From the NCBI GenBank assembly GCA_017255395.1, contig JAFKDC010000029.1:1-53827 (forward strand): a DNA stretch of 53,827 nt. The letters run 5' to 3'. Shown here piece after piece: positions 1 through 9,227 of this stretch. Every line of letters starts with the position of its first letter. Position 1 is the stretch's first letter. The notes below the pieces were generated by a model, which was not told the origin of the DNA, made no database searches, and worked only from the letters and a program-made list of their open reading frames with translations. The translations under genes were made by a program, and so were the position numbers. Source of the DNA: Enemella evansiae (GTDB lineage Bacteria > Pseudomonadota > Alphaproteobacteria > Rhodobacterales > Rhodobacteraceae).

Positions 1-46
1 GGCGGATCAGCTCCCACTCGAAATCGGTCAGATCGAAACGCGCCAT
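1..46 (-). CDS. IS5-type transposase, N-terminal end only (runs off the window)
   Basis: Reading leftward from an ATG at 46-44 the sequence encodes MARFDLTDFEWELIR. This is the usual N-terminus of IS5-family (IS427-like) transposases, which carry a DUF4096-type DNA-binding head. A GGAGG ribosome site lies 7 bases upstream of the ATG (rightward on this strand). Only 15 residues are in the window, so the condition of the rest of the element cannot be judged. It marks the left border of the polysaccharide block as an insertion-sequence boundary. The call rests on a short match. Confidence 0.65.
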   Translation of the reverse strand, partial: MARFDLTDFEWELIR

Positions 47-188
47 GTTCACCTCCGTGGTCGAAAGTGAATCACGAACAACCCCGGCTCGGAAGCCCGT
101 TTATGGGTTCAGAACCTAGACCCGGCGGCGGTGCCGTGCTAAGTCGCCGGGGCGGCGGTGGCGCCGGGTTTCGGGAAAGCAGTTGAAC

Positions 189-956
189 ATGGACACGCCC
201 CTCATTTCCTCCGCCGCCAAAATCGGCAAGAACGTCACCCTTGGTGCCCAGGTCCGCATCTACGGCAATGTCGAGATCGGCGACGGCTGCCAGATCGATG
301 ATTTCTGCGTGATCGGCCAGCCGACCGGGCGTCCGGACATGGCGCCGCTCCGCCTCGGGGCGGGGGCGCGGGTGCGCTCCCACGCGGTGCTCTACGAGGG
401 GTCCGACATCGGCCCGGGTCTGGAGACCGGCCACCATGTCGTCATCCGCGAGGGCGCGATCATCGGCGAGAACCTCCGGCTTGGCAATTTCTCGGATATC
501 GAGGGCACCTGCCGGATCGGGGATTTCGTCCGGATGCACGGCTATGCCCATGTCGGCAAGCATTCGGTGATCGGCGATTTCGTCTGGCTGTTCTCGCTCA
601 CCACGCTGATGAACGATCCGCTGCCGCCCTCGCACCTGGAAGCCCCCGTCGAGATCGGGGACATGGCCACGATCTGCGTCAACGCGCAGCTGATGCCGGG
701 CGCCCGGATCGGCCGCGGTGCATTTGTCGCCGCCAATGCCACGGCGCAGGGCGAGGTGCCCGCCGGCATGATCGTCACCGGCCCCGAGGGCGAGGTGGCG
801 GGCCCGGTGCGCTTCATGATGCACATGGAGACGCGGACCCGGCATCCCTGGCCGCGTCATTTCACCGATGCCTACCCCGAACGGGCCCGCGACCGCATCA
901 CCGCGCTCGCGGCGGAGATCGAAGCCGAAGCGGCCGCGGCCGCGCAATTTGATTGA
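189..956 (+). CDS. Left-handed beta-helix (hexapeptide) acyltransferase, LpxA-like
   Basis: About 255 residues. Residues 1 to about 190 are built of hexapeptide repeats of the type [LIV]-G-x4 (IGKNVT, IGDGCQ, IGENLR, IGDFVR, IGDFVW, IGRGAF), which fold as a left-handed beta-helix and usually act as trimeric acyltransferases. The C-terminal 50 residues form a short helical tail, as in LpxA-type enzymes. ATG 189 is preferred over an in-frame TTG at 183 because GGGAAAG at 173-179 is well spaced only for 189. The acyl carrier protein gene starts 12 bases after the stop, so the donor is probably an acyl-ACP made by the next three genes. The acceptor, perhaps an amino or hydroxy sugar of the exported glycan, is not shown by the sequence. 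It could also be an O- or N-acetyltransferase using acetyl-CoA. Confidence 0.8.
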   Translation: MDTPLISSAAKIGKNVTLGAQVRIYGNVEIGDGCQIDDFCVIGQPTGRPDMAPLRLGAGARVRSHAVLYEGSDIGPGLETGHHVVIREGAIIGENLRLGNFSDIEGTCRIGDFVRMHGYAHVGKHSVIGDFVWLFSLTTLMNDPLPPSHLEAPVEIGDMATICVNAQLMPGARIGRGAFVAANATAQGEVPAGMIVTGPEGEVAGPVRFMMHMETRTRHPWPRHFTDAYPERARDRITALAAEIEAEAAAAAQFD

Positions 957-968
957 GGACTACTCAGA

Positions 969-1211
969 ATGAATCGTACCGAGATTCTCGACCTGATGAA
1001 CATGGTGATGAAGAAGCGGGGGCGGGAACCGCTGTCCGATGAAAGCCAGAGCACGCGCGAGGCCGGGTTTCGCAGTCTCGATTTTTCCGAGGTCGCGCTC
1101 AGGATCGAGATGAAGGTCGGGCGCGAACTGTCCTTCGACGCGGCCTCGATGCGCCGGATCGAGACGGTGAAGGACGTGATCGACTTCTTCGAAGACGTCA
1201 CGAAGGTCTGA
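969..1211 (+). CDS. Acyl carrier protein
   Basis: The 80 residues match the four-helix acyl carrier protein plan: a helix-1 region, a phosphopantetheine serine at S36 inside FRSLDFSEVALRIE, an acidic helix 2, and the terminal KDVIDFFEDV helix. The residue before the serine is R where most carriers have D (DSL), so this is a divergent, specialised carrier and not the fatty-acid synthase AcpP. It lies 12 bases after the acyltransferase and 4 bases before an AMP-forming ligase, a very tight operon. The ligase presumably loads it. The alternative is a small carrier for an aminoacyl group. Confidence 0.8.
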   Translation: MNRTEILDLMNMVMKKRGREPLSDESQSTREAGFRSLDFSEVALRIEMKVGRELSFDAASMRRIETVKDVIDFFEDVTKV

Positions 1212-1215
1212 TCCC

Positions 1216-2505
1216 ATGACCGGGCCTGACGCCACCGCGGAGCTCGTGCTTGGCAACCGCCTGTGCTTTCCCGGCGCACCGGACCCGGTCACCTGGGAGG
1301 CCCTGCTGGCCGAAACCACGGCCCTGGCCGGCGATCCGGCAGGTCATGCCGAGACCCGCACCGTCTTTGTGGTGCGGGACATCCGCGCCGCGCTCGGCGT
1401 GGTGGTCTACGGGATGCGGCACGATCTGGACTGGGGGGTGATCGAGGCCTCCCGGCTGAGCGAGGCGGTCGAAAGCCGTTTCGCGGAAAACGGCGTGCAA
1501 TTGGTCGACGCGGCCACCGGGGCGACCCTGGGCCGGGCGCCGCAGCCCGCCGAGCCGGTGCGGCCGGGCCGGGTGACGGTGCTGACCTCGGGCACCACCG
1601 GGTTGCTGAAGCTGATCCCGCACGACCGGCGCTCGCTCAACACCTTCGACCGGGTCGGGGATCTGCCCCCCAACAGCTGGTTCCTGCCCTATCAGATCGG
1701 CTCCTACGCCTGGTATCAGATGCTGGCGCTCGGGCTCTTCGTGCCGGGTCAGGACCTGGTGCCCGGCGATTTCGCCGACCTGGCGGGAAGTTTCGAAAAA
1801 GCCCTGCAACAGGGTCTGGTCACGGCGATCTCCTCGACCCCGACCTTCTGGCGTCACGCGCTGATGAGCCTTGACGAGGAGCTGCTGGCGGGGGCCGGGC
1901 TGCGGTCGATCAGCCTGGGTGGGGAAATCGTCGACCAGCCGATCCTCGACCGGCTGGCCGGGCTCTATCCGCAGGCGCGGATCCGGCACATCTATGCCTC
2001 GTCCGAGGCGGGGGCGGCGATCGTGGTTAGCGACGGCCGCGCCGGGTTCGACGCCGCGCTGCTGGATCGGGGCGCGGATCGCACCATCGGCGTGAAGGTC
2101 GAGGACGGGCGGCTCTTAATCCGTTCGCCCTATGGCAACAAGGCGGGCGCAGGCGGCTGGATCGACACCGGCGACCTGGTCGAAAACCGCGACGGCCGGA
2201 TCCATTTCTGCGGCCGGGCGGCCAACGAGATGATCAACGTGGGCGGCCAGAAGGCGTTTCCCCCCGATATAGAGGCACATCTGATGGCCCATCCCGAGGT
2301 CGTCTGGGCCCAGGTCACGGCGCACCGCGCGCCCATGGTCGGCCATTTGCCGGTGGCCCGCGTGGTGCTGCGCCGCCCGATGGATCCGATGGCCGCCGAA
2401 GAGATGCTGATCGCCCATTGCACGGGCCAGCTGGCCGATTACGCGGTGCCCCGGATGTGGGATTTTCCCGAGACGATCCCGATGCGCGCCTCGCTCAAGA
2501 GCTGA
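1216..2505 (+). CDS. AMP-forming acyl-CoA/acyl-ACP synthetase (ANL superfamily)
   Basis: 429 residues, shorter than typical 500-residue members. The adenylate-forming signature TSGTTGLLKLIPHD sits near residues 121-134, the A7/A8 region has TGDLVENRDGRIHFCGR, and the C-terminal catalytic lysine is probably that of MRASLKS at the very end. The N-terminal subdomain is reduced. The gene starts 4 bases after the carrier-protein stop, which suggests that it activates a carboxylic acid and passes it to that carrier, as small stand-alone ligases do in acyl-sugar pathways. The substrate acid cannot be read from the sequence. Transfer to CoA remains possible. Confidence 0.85.
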   Translation: MTGPDATAELVLGNRLCFPGAPDPVTWEALLAETTALAGDPAGHAETRTVFVVRDIRAALGVVVYGMRHDLDWGVIEASRLSEAVESRFAENGVQLVDAATGATLGRAPQPAEPVRPGRVTVLTSGTTGLLKLIPHDRRSLNTFDRVGDLPPNSWFLPYQIGSYAWYQMLALGLFVPGQDLVPGDFADLAGSFEKALQQGLVTAISSTPTFWRHALMSLDEELLAGAGLRSISLGGEIVDQPILDRLAGLYPQARIRHIYASSEAGAAIVVSDGRAGFDAALLDRGADRTIGVKVEDGRLLIRSPYGNKAGAGGWIDTGDLVENRDGRIHFCGRAANEMINVGGQKAFPPDIEAHLMAHPEVVWAQVTAHRAPMVGHLPVARVVLRRPMDPMAAEEMLIAHCTGQLADYAVPRMWDFPETIPMRASLKS

Positions 2506-2539
2506 TTTTCCGACCCGTTTCTTCCGAAAGGTCCCCGAC

Positions 2540-3271
2540 ATGCATACCCAGAACCAATCCATCATCGTCTCCGGCGGCTCGCGCGGGCTTGGCCTGCACT
2601 TGGTCTCGCGCCTGCTGGAGGCCGGCAACAGGGTCGCCACCTTCGCCCGCAGCCACACCCCCGCGATGGACGATCTGTCCGCCCGCTACGGCGAGGCCTT
2701 CCATTTCGAACCGCTGGACGCCACCGATGCCGAGGGCGTGATCCGCTTCGTGGCCGGTGTGGCGGACCGTTTCGGCGGGCTAGACAGCGTGGTCAACAAT
2801 GCGGCGATCGGGCAGGACCAGCTGCTGATGCACACCGACGTGGACACGATCCGGGGCATCGTCGACATCAACATCGTCGGGCCGACCCTGCTGACCCGCG
2901 CCGCGATCAAGCACATGATGCTTCAGGGCGGCGGCAACATCTGCAACATCTCCTCGATCTGCGGCTCGCGCGGCTATGCCGGGCTTTCGGTCTATGCCGG
3001 GTCCAAGGGCTATCTCGACGCGATGATGCGGGCGCTGGCGCGCGAGGTCGGCGAGGCGGGGATCTTCGTCAACTGCGTGGCGCCCGGCTTCTTCGAAAGC
3101 GAGATGTCCTCGGTGCTGCGGCCCGAGCAGCTGAACACGATCAAGCGGCGCACGCCCTCGGGGCAGCTGTCGAACGACGAAAACATCTTCAAGGTGGTCG
3201 ATCTGGTGATCTCGGGCACCACCAACATGCAGGGCCAGGTGGTCTTCGTGGATGGCGGCATCACCAGCTGA
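2540..3271 (+). CDS. Short-chain dehydrogenase/reductase, FabG-like
   Basis: 243 residues. The Rossmann motif SGGSRGLG is at residues 11-18, NNAAIG lies in the central region, the catalytic serine is in the NISSI segment and the YxxxK pair in SVYAGSKGYLD. This is the full classical SDR layout of 3-oxoacyl-ACP reductases. AAGG precedes the ATG by about 10 bases. As the fourth gene of the acyl cassette it may reduce a 3-oxoacyl-ACP to the 3-hydroxyacyl form before transfer to a sugar. A sugar-nucleotide reductase role is the alternative. There is no ketosynthase in the window, so a beta-keto substrate would have to come from elsewhere. Confidence 0.85.
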   Translation: MHTQNQSIIVSGGSRGLGLHLVSRLLEAGNRVATFARSHTPAMDDLSARYGEAFHFEPLDATDAEGVIRFVAGVADRFGGLDSVVNNAAIGQDQLLMHTDVDTIRGIVDINIVGPTLLTRAAIKHMMLQGGGNICNISSICGSRGYAGLSVYAGSKGYLDAMMRALAREVGEAGIFVNCVAPGFFESEMSSVLRPEQLNTIKRRTPSGQLSNDENIFKVVDLVISGTTNMQGQVVFVDGGITS

Positions 3272-3641
3272 TCCGCAGGTCGATCCGTTCCGGGGCGGGC
3301 GGCTGCTGCGCGGCAGCGGCGCACCCGGTCCGGCCTCGGTCGATCATGCCGGGCTGCGCCTGGTCTTCGTGCCGCCCGCCGGGGCGGCGGGACGGTTCGC
3401 GCTGGATGTGGAGCGGCGGGATGCGGCGCTTTCGCCCGAAACAGAGGCTGTTCTGAGGCAGATCGACGCCGCCGCGCCGCCGCTGCTGACCTGGACCCGG
3501 ATCGAGGTGGCCGCCAAGCTGACCGGTCGCCCGGCGCATCTGGTGCTGCGCGCGGCCCGGGCGGCGGGGCTTCCGCCGGGGATCGAGACCCGGCAGCTGC
3601 CGGATCCGACCCACTGGATCAGCCTCGGCTGGTCACTCTGA
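3252..3641 (+). CDS. Small protein of unknown function
   Basis: 129 residues, starting inside the last 20 bases of the SDR gene and ending 9 bases inside the convergent rmlA. Third codon positions are strongly G/C as in its neighbours, which supports real coding. The central part ([20 protein letters not shown]) looks helical, and there is no signal peptide or membrane segment. The overlap suggests translational coupling to the acyl cassette. I do not recognise the family. Confidence 0.5.
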   Translation: MAASPADPQVDPFRGGRLLRGSGAPGPASVDHAGLRLVFVPPAGAAGRFALDVERRDAALSPETEAVLRQIDAAAPPLLTWTRIEVAAKLTGRPAHLVLRAARAAGLPPGIETRQLPDPTHWISLGWSL

Positions 3642-4523
3642 CAGCAGGCTTTGCAGGTAGCGGCCGTATTCGTTCTTCGACATCCGTTCGGCCACCTCCC
3701 GGAGCTGCGCCCGGTCGATCCAGCCCAGCCGGAAGGCGATTTCGTCCAGGCAGCCGGTCTGGAGCCCCTGGCGCTGTTGCAGCGTGCGTACGAAATTGCC
3801 CGCGTCCAGCAGGCTGGCATGGGTCCCGGTGTCGAGCCAGGCAAAGCCGCGCCCCATCCGCTGCACGTCGAGGCTGCCGTCCTCGAGGTACATTTCCAGC
3901 AGGCTGGTGATCTCGACCTCGCCCCGGGCGGAGGGTTTCACCCGATGTGCCCATTCCGACGCCCGCCCGTCGAGGAAATAGAGCCCCGTCACCGCATAGT
4001 TCGACGGCGGCACCTCGGGTTTCTCCACGATCCCCGTCACCTTGCCGGCCTTGTCCATCGCCACCACGCCATAACGTTCCGGATCGGCGACCCGGTAGCC
4101 GAAGACGGTGGCGCCCCGGGTCTTGGACCGGGCGGTTTCCAGCAGGTCCGACAGCCCGTGGCCGAAGAAGATGTTGTCGCCCAGCACCATGCAGGAGGGC
4201 GCGCCGTCGAGGAAATCCTCGGTCAGGGTATAGGCCTGGGCCAGCCCGCCGGGATGGTCCTGCATCACGTAGGTCAGGCTGATCCCCCATTGCGACCCGT
4301 CGCCCAGGATGCGGATGAACTGCGCCTGGTCCTGTGGGGTGGTGATGATCGCGATCTCGCGGATGCCGGCCAGCATCAGCACCGAGAGCGGATAGTAGAT
4401 CATCGGCTTGTCATAGACCGGCATCAGCTGTTTCGAGACGCCGATGGTGATCGGATAGAGCCGGGTGCCGGAGCCGCCGGCGAGGATGATGCCCTTGCGG
4501 GGGGTGTCGGAAATGAATGTCAT
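3633..4523 (-). CDS. rmlA: Glucose-1-phosphate thymidylyltransferase
   Basis: 296 residues, the normal RmlA length. It makes dTDP-glucose from dTTP and glucose-1-phosphate, the first step of dTDP-L-rhamnose synthesis. Near the start is the nucleotidyltransferase signature [16 protein letters not shown], then KPMIYYPLS, the metal-binding GDNIFFGH and [17 protein letters not shown]. The open frame extends far upstream of this ATG, but MTFISDTP at 4523 is the family start. Its ATG overlaps the rmlD stop (ATGA), so it is the last gene of the rmlC-B-D-A operon. Confidence 0.95.
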   Translation of the reverse strand: MTFISDTPRKGIILAGGSGTRLYPITIGVSKQLMPVYDKPMIYYPLSVLMLAGIREIAIITTPQDQAQFIRILGDGSQWGISLTYVMQDHPGGLAQAYTLTEDFLDGAPSCMVLGDNIFFGHGLSDLLETARSKTRGATVFGYRVADPERYGVVAMDKAGKVTGIVEKPEVPPSNYAVTGLYFLDGRASEWAHRVKPSARGEVEITSLLEMYLEDGSLDVQRMGRGFAWLDTGTHASLLDAGNFVRTLQQRQGLQTGCLDEIAFRLGWIDRAQLREVAERMSKNEYGRYLQSLLSE

Positions 4524-5371
4524 GTCCTGCCTTGCAAATCGTCGAGCACGTCGCCGAGGCCCTGGCGCCAGTCGGGGCGTGCGATGCTGAAGGCATCCTG
4601 CAGGCTCTGACAGTTCAGGCGCGAATTGGCCGGGCGGCGGGCCCTGGTCGGAAAGTCGGTGGTGGGAATGGGATCGACCCGGCAGGCCAGGCCTGCCCGG
4701 TCGAAGATCGCCGCCGCGAAGCCGGCCCAGCTGACATCCGGCGCGCCGGACAGGTGGTAGGTGCCGGTGAGGGCGGGGGCCGATTGCAGCCGGTCGGCGA
4801 TGGTCAGGCCGGCGGCGGCGATGGCGCGGGCGGGGGTCGGGCCGCCGACCTGGTCGTCGACCACCCGCAGTGCGTCGCGGTCGGCGCCGAGCCGCAGCAT
4901 CGTCTTCACGAAATTGGTGCCATGGGCGGAAAACACCCAGGAGGTGCCCAGGATCGCATGGATCCCGCCCGCCGCGCGCACCGCGTCCTCCCCGGCCGCC
5001 TTGCCAGCGCCATAGACGCCCAGGGGGGCGACCGAATCGCCCGGGACGAAGGGCCTGTCGCCCGCCCCGTCGAAGACGTAATCGGTCGAGATCTGGACCA
5101 GCGGGATCCCGGCCGCGGCACAGGCGCGGGCCATGGCGCCGGGGGCTTCGGCATTGATCCGGTGGACCAGCGCCGGGGCGTCCTCGGCCGCGTCCACGGC
5201 GGTCCAGCCGGCGGCGTTGATCACCGCGCGGGGGGCATGGGCGCGGATCGCGGCCGCGCAGGCCTCCGGATCGGAGAGATCGGCGGCGGCGCGGTCCAGC
5301 GCCACCACCGGGGCCGCCGCCCGAAGCGCGCGCGCGACCTGTCCCGTCTGTCCGAAGACCAGCAGGGTCAT
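4520..5371 (-). CDS. rmlD: dTDP-4-dehydrorhamnose reductase
   Basis: 283 residues. It performs the NAD(P)H-dependent reduction that finishes dTDP-L-rhamnose. Visible are the Rossmann turn FGQTGQVAR at residues 6-14, STDYVFDG in the central region, YGAGKAAGE carrying the YxxxK pair, and RPANSRLNC near the C-terminus, all typical of RmlD. The start at 5371 overlaps the rmlB stop in an ATGA, and its own stop overlaps the rmlA start in the same way. The longer open frame upstream is only shadow sequence across rmlB. Confidence 0.95.
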   Translation of the reverse strand: MTLLVFGQTGQVARALRAAAPVVALDRAAADLSDPEACAAAIRAHAPRAVINAAGWTAVDAAEDAPALVHRINAEAPGAMARACAAAGIPLVQISTDYVFDGAGDRPFVPGDSVAPLGVYGAGKAAGEDAVRAAGGIHAILGTSWVFSAHGTNFVKTMLRLGADRDALRVVDDQVGGPTPARAIAAAGLTIADRLQSAPALTGTYHLSGAPDVSWAGFAAAIFDRAGLACRVDPIPTTDFPTRARRPANSRLNCQSLQDAFSIARPDWRQGLGDVLDDLQGRT

Positions 5372-6408
5372 GCGGTACGGCCCAGCCGTCGGCCAACCCC
5401 GTCGCGGTCCTGGAGCGCGCGCCACCAGGTTTCGTTGTCGAGATACCAGCGCACCGTCCGTTCCAGCCCCTCCTCCAGCGTGACCGAAGGGCGCCAGCCC
5501 AGTTCGGTCGCGATCCGGGTCGGGTCGATCGCGTAGCGCGCGTCGTGTCCCGGGCGGTCGGTGACGAAGGTGATCAGCTCGGCATAGGGCCGCGTGGCGG
5601 GGCGCATCCGGTCGAGATGGGCACAGATCATCCGCACCAGGTCGATGTTGCGGACCTCGTTCTCGCCGCCGATGTTGTAGCTGCGCCCGGTCCTGCCGTT
5701 TTGCAGGACCGTCAGCAGCGCATCGGCGTGATCCTCGACATAGAGCCAGTCGCGCACGTTCAGGCCCTTGCCGTAGACCGGGATCGGTCGGCCCGCCAGC
5801 GCGTTCAGGATCACCACCGGGATCAGCTTTTCGGGGAAATGGTAAGGGCCGTAATTGTTCGAGCAATTGCTCAGGACCACCGGCAGGCCGTAGGTTTCGG
5901 CCCAGGCCCGGACCAGGTGGTCGCTGGCCGCTTTCGACGCTGAATAAGGGGAATTCGGCGCATAGGGCGTGGTTTCGGTGAACTGGCCGGTCTCGCCCAG
6001 GGTGCCGAAGACCTCGTCGGTCGAGATGTGGTGAAAGCGGAAGCCCTCCGGACGCCCCCGGGCTGTCCAGTGGGCCCGGGCGGCCTCCAGCATGTTGAAG
6101 GTGCCGGTGATGTTAGTCTCGATGAAATCCGAGGGCCCGTCGATCGACCGGTCCACGTGGCTTTCCGCGGCCAGGTGCATCACCGCATCGGGGGCGTGAT
6201 CGGCGAAGATCCGGTCGAGCGCGGCGCGATCGCGGATGTCGGCATGGACGAAGCTGTAGAGCGGGCTGTCGGCCACGCTGGCGAGGTTGTCGAGACAGGC
6301 GGCATAGGTCAGCGCGTCGAGGTTGACCACCTCGTGCCCGCGCGCCACGGCCAGCCGCACCACGGCCGACCCGATGAAGCCCGCGCCCCCGGTGACAAGC
6401 AGTTTCAT
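5368..6408 (-). CDS. rmlB: dTDP-glucose 4,6-dehydratase
   Basis: 346 residues. It converts dTDP-glucose to dTDP-4-keto-6-deoxyglucose with bound [11 protein letters not shown] is at residues 7-14, then [12 protein letters not shown], the STDEVFG loop with catalytic D and E, and [10 protein letters not shown] with YxxxK. Later come [14 protein letters not shown] and the [11 protein letters not shown] segment, both diagnostic of RmlB. It starts 3 bases after the rmlC stop, so the genes are co-transcribed. Confidence 0.96.
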   Translation of the reverse strand: MKLLVTGGAGFIGSAVVRLAVARGHEVVNLDALTYAACLDNLASVADSPLYSFVHADIRDRAALDRIFADHAPDAVMHLAAESHVDRSIDGPSDFIETNITGTFNMLEAARAHWTARGRPEGFRFHHISTDEVFGTLGETGQFTETTPYAPNSPYSASKAASDHLVRAWAETYGLPVVLSNCSNNYGPYHFPEKLIPVVILNALAGRPIPVYGKGLNVRDWLYVEDHADALLTVLQNGRTGRSYNIGGENEVRNIDLVRMICAHLDRMRPATRPYAELITFVTDRPGHDARYAIDPTRIATELGWRPSVTLEEGLERTVRWYLDNETWWRALQDRDGVGRRLGRTA

Positions 6409-6411
6409 GAC

Positions 6412-6975
6412 TTAATCCTCATAGGTGAAAGGCGATTGGAAATCCGCGAAGGCCTGCGCGGCGCGGTCCTTGTCCGACAGGATGGCACGCGCCGGGTCGA
6501 TGCCCCAGTCGATGCCCAGATCCGGATCGGCGAAATGGACCGCGCCGTCGCAGTCCGGCGCGTAGAAATCGGAGCATTTGTAGAACAGCTCGGTCTCGGG
6601 TTCGAGGGTGATGAAGCCGTGCAGGAACCCCTTGGGAATGAACACCTGGCGGCCGTTCTCGGCCGAAAGCTCGATGGCGGACCACTGGCCGTAGCCGGGC
6701 GAGCCGCGGCGGATGTCGACCACCACGTCCAGCACCCGGCCGGCCACCACGCGCACCAGCTTGTCCTGGGCATGGGGCGGGGCCTGGAAATGCAGGCCGC
6801 GGATCACCCCGGCCTCGCGGCTGAGCGAATGGTTGTCCTGTACGAAATCGACGTCGATCCCGATCCCGCGCATGGTGTCGCGGTTCCAGGTCTCGCTGAA
6901 GAACCCCCGGGCGTCGCCGAAGCGGCGGGGGGTCAGGACCCGCACACCGGGAAGGGCTGTTGTCTCGTGTTCCAT
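6412..6975 (-). CDS. rmlC: dTDP-4-dehydrorhamnose 3,5-epimerase
   Basis: 187 residues of the RmlC cupin family. FGDARGFFSETW near residues 20-31 and VIRGLHFQAPP with the catalytic His are the family marks, and GFLHGFITLEPETELFYKCSDFY forms the rear of the barrel. It is the first gene of the rmlC-B-D-A operon, and any promoter would lie in 6976-7063 or upstream of the exporter genes to the right. Rhamnose operons on plasmids are known from roseobacters, where they are tied to attachment. Confidence 0.95.
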   Translation of the reverse strand: MEHETTALPGVRVLTPRRFGDARGFFSETWNRDTMRGIGIDVDFVQDNHSLSREAGVIRGLHFQAPPHAQDKLVRVVAGRVLDVVVDIRRGSPGYGQWSAIELSAENGRQVFIPKGFLHGFITLEPETELFYKCSDFYAPDCDGAVHFADPDLGIDWGIDPARAILSDKDRAAQAFADFQSPFTYED

Positions 6976-7063
6976 GCCTGGCTCCTTCGTCGGTGCCTGT
7001 CTACGGGATGCGTGTCGGGGCTGTCACGGGGCGCGGGCCCTCCGGGGCCTCCGGCGCGCGGGA

Positions 7064-7720
7064 TCAGGCCCGCATGTTGCGCAGATGATGCTTGATGGCA
7101 TCCTGGATGGTGTCGTGCACGACCAGGTTGCCGTTTTCCAGAACCATGCCCATGTCGCAGAGGTTTTCCATCATCGCCATGGAGTGAGAGACCACGATCG
7201 CGCCGCTTTCCTGCATCCGGCGCTTGAAGATGCTGCTGCTTTTTTCCTTGAAGGAGGCGTCGCCCACGCTGGTGACCTCGTCCACCAGGTAGGTGTCGAA
7301 GCGGATGCCCATGCTGACCCCGAAGGCCAGCCGCGACCGCATCCCCGAGGAATAGGTGCCGAACGGCTGGTGGAAATGCACCCCGAGCTCGGCGAAATCC
7401 TCGACGAATTCGACCAGGGCATCGGTGTCCACCCCGTAGACCCGGGCGATGAAGCGGGTGTTCTGCGCCCCGGTCAGTTCGGGGTGGAAACTGCCGGCGA
7501 AGCCGACCGGCCAGGACACCGTCCCGTCAGAGATCACCCGCCCGGATGTCGGGTTCATCGTGCCGGCGATGATCTTGAGCAGGGTCGATTTGCCCGCGCC
7601 GTTCCGGCCCAGCAGGCCGACCGAGACACCGGTGGGAAAGACCGCGTTGACCCGGTTCACCACCACGGTGCGCTGCCCCTCGACGGTGAAGGTCTTGGTC
7701 AGGTTCCTCAGCTCGATCAT
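7064..7720 (-). CDS. kpsT: Capsule-type polysaccharide ABC transporter, ATPase (KpsT-like)
   Basis: 218 residues, the size of KpsT/CtrD. Walker A is GLLGRNGAGKSTLL near residues 35-48, the ABC signature is the YSSGMRSRLAFGV region, Walker B is TYLVDEVTSVGD, and the switch His is in VVSHSMAMM. The signature reads SSGMRS instead of LSGGQ, which is usual in polysaccharide exporters. With the kpsE-like gene 4 bases upstream and the kpsM-like gene divergent, it would drive export of the finished glycan across the inner membrane. Confidence 0.92.
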   Translation of the reverse strand: MIELRNLTKTFTVEGQRTVVVNRVNAVFPTGVSVGLLGRNGAGKSTLLKIIAGTMNPTSGRVISDGTVSWPVGFAGSFHPELTGAQNTRFIARVYGVDTDALVEFVEDFAELGVHFHQPFGTYSSGMRSRLAFGVSMGIRFDTYLVDEVTSVGDASFKEKSSSIFKRRMQESGAIVVSHSMAMMENLCDMGMVLENGNLVVHDTIQDAIKHHLRNMRA

Positions 7721-7724
7721 CGGT

Positions 7725-9131
7725 TCAGCGGCGGTCGCGGACGCTGTAGTAGATCAGCACGCCGATCGACCAGGTCAGCAGCAGGAAGAAGCTGCTCAGC
7801 CCCAGCAGGGTCCAGCGGTGGGGATAATCCGACCGTTCCGCCCGGGTGGGCTGGACATGGGCGGCGAGGTAGAAGGACTTCCGCTTGGCCTCGGCCAGGG
7901 CGGCGTCGTAATTCACCAGGGCGGCGCGATAGGTCTCTTCGGCGAATTCGCGATCCACCGAGAGGCGTTCGAATTCGGCCACGATGGTGACGAAATCCTC
8001 GCCGCTCGGGCCCTGGCCGCCCAGGCCGAATTTCTCGCGTTCCACGGCGATGCGTTTCTCGATCACCTCGATCCGGCGTTCCAGCTGCTGAATGCGCGGG
8101 TCGGTGCCCATTCCCTGAAGCAGGTCGAGTTCCACCAGCGCGTCGGCCATCTGGGCCTGGAGGCTGTTGAGCACCCCCATCTGGCCCTGGAGATCGGCCG
8201 ACGGATCGACGATCTGGGATTCGAGGCGGAAGGCGGTCAGCGCGCTACGGGCGTCCTTGAGCCGCTCGATCGCGCGGTCCACCTCCTCCTGGGCATAGCG
8301 GGTGGCGTCCTCGCGGGCGTCGTCCGAGAGCGCGTTGATCATCGTGGTGCTCTCGTCCAGGATCTCCTGGGCGATCGCCTGGGCCTCATCGGGATCGAAG
8401 GCCAAGACCCGCAGGGTCATCAGCTCGTTCCCGGTGTCGTAGGTGATCTGCACCTTCCGCTTCCAGTGCCGGATCAGGTCCTCGATCGTGCCCTTGGGAT
8501 TGTAGGCGAAGACCGGATCCTCGGGCCAGGCCACGCTGTAGATCTCTTCCAGCCCGAGTTTCGCGTCGATGTCCGAGACCAGTTCCTGACTGCGGATGAA
8601 TTCGTAGAGCAGATCGGTCTCGGCGCCGCCGCCGCCGCCGAGCTGGGCGATCTGCCCCCCCAGCAGGTCGAGGGAGGAGGAGACTTCGCCCTTGCGGATC
8701 GAGAAGGCCACGGTGGAGGCGTACTGATCCTTGGCGATGACCCAGAGATAGAAGGCCGCCGCGGCGACCGGCAGCAGCACCAGGAGCAGGAAGGAGAGCA
8801 TCACGCCCCGGTGGCGCCGCTCCAGCTTGGCCGCGCCGGCGATCGGCTTCATCTCGGCGGCGGCGTCCCGGGGCTCTGCCGGGGCCTGTTTCGGCGGGGC
8901 GGTGACCCGCAGCGCGTCGGGGCGCCTCTTGCGCGCCGAATAGCCGGGCCGCGACGGGGTGGCGGGGGCGGTGTCCGGGCCGGTCCCGGCGGCCTCCTCC
9001 GTCCCGGTCCCGGCGGGCGTCGCGGCGCCCGCCTCGGAAGCGGGCCGGGCCTCGGGCCCGGGTTTGCGGATCTCGCCGGTCTCCGGAGAGGCGGACCGCA
9101 TGGGAGTCACTTTCTTGTCCGCCGTGGTCAT
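7725..9131 (-). CDS. kpsE: Capsule polysaccharide export inner-membrane protein (KpsE-like, PCP family)
   Basis: 468 residues. Residues 1-105 are an unusually long Ala/Pro/Glu-rich, probably disordered cytoplasmic leader. A membrane segment follows at about 110-130 (MLSFLLLVLLPVAAAAFYLW), then a large periplasmic part with coiled-coil stretches (about 250-390), and a second membrane segment near 440-462 ending in YYSVRDRR. This two-helix plan is that of polysaccharide co-polymerase/export proteins KpsE and CtrB. It would link the ABC exporter to an outer-membrane channel, which is not encoded in this window. Confidence 0.88.
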   Translation of the reverse strand: MTTADKKVTPMRSASPETGEIRKPGPEARPASEAGAATPAGTGTEEAAGTGPDTAPATPSRPGYSARKRRPDALRVTAPPKQAPAEPRDAAAEMKPIAGAAKLERRHRGVMLSFLLLVLLPVAAAAFYLWVIAKDQYASTVAFSIRKGEVSSSLDLLGGQIAQLGGGGGAETDLLYEFIRSQELVSDIDAKLGLEEIYSVAWPEDPVFAYNPKGTIEDLIRHWKRKVQITYDTGNELMTLRVLAFDPDEAQAIAQEILDESTTMINALSDDAREDATRYAQEEVDRAIERLKDARSALTAFRLESQIVDPSADLQGQMGVLNSLQAQMADALVELDLLQGMGTDPRIQQLERRIEVIEKRIAVEREKFGLGGQGPSGEDFVTIVAEFERLSVDREFAEETYRAALVNYDAALAEAKRKSFYLAAHVQPTRAERSDYPHRWTLLGLSSFFLLLTWSIGVLIYYSVRDRR

Positions 9132-9227
9132 CCGGGTGCTCGCAAGGTCTTTGAAATAATTCGGTCCTTCGGTTGTTTTCTACCCAAGATACAGGGATAT
9201 TTCCAGCGCGTGTTTGCTGGGGGTCCG
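9132..9227. promoter_or_regulatory. Divergent promoter region between the kpsE-like and kpsM-like genes
   Basis: These 96 bases separate two genes read in opposite directions and are clearly richer in A/T than their surroundings (for example TTTGAAATAATTC and TTGTTTTCTACC). Promoters for both directions should lie here. I cannot assign -35 and -10 boxes with certainty. Confidence 0.45.
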
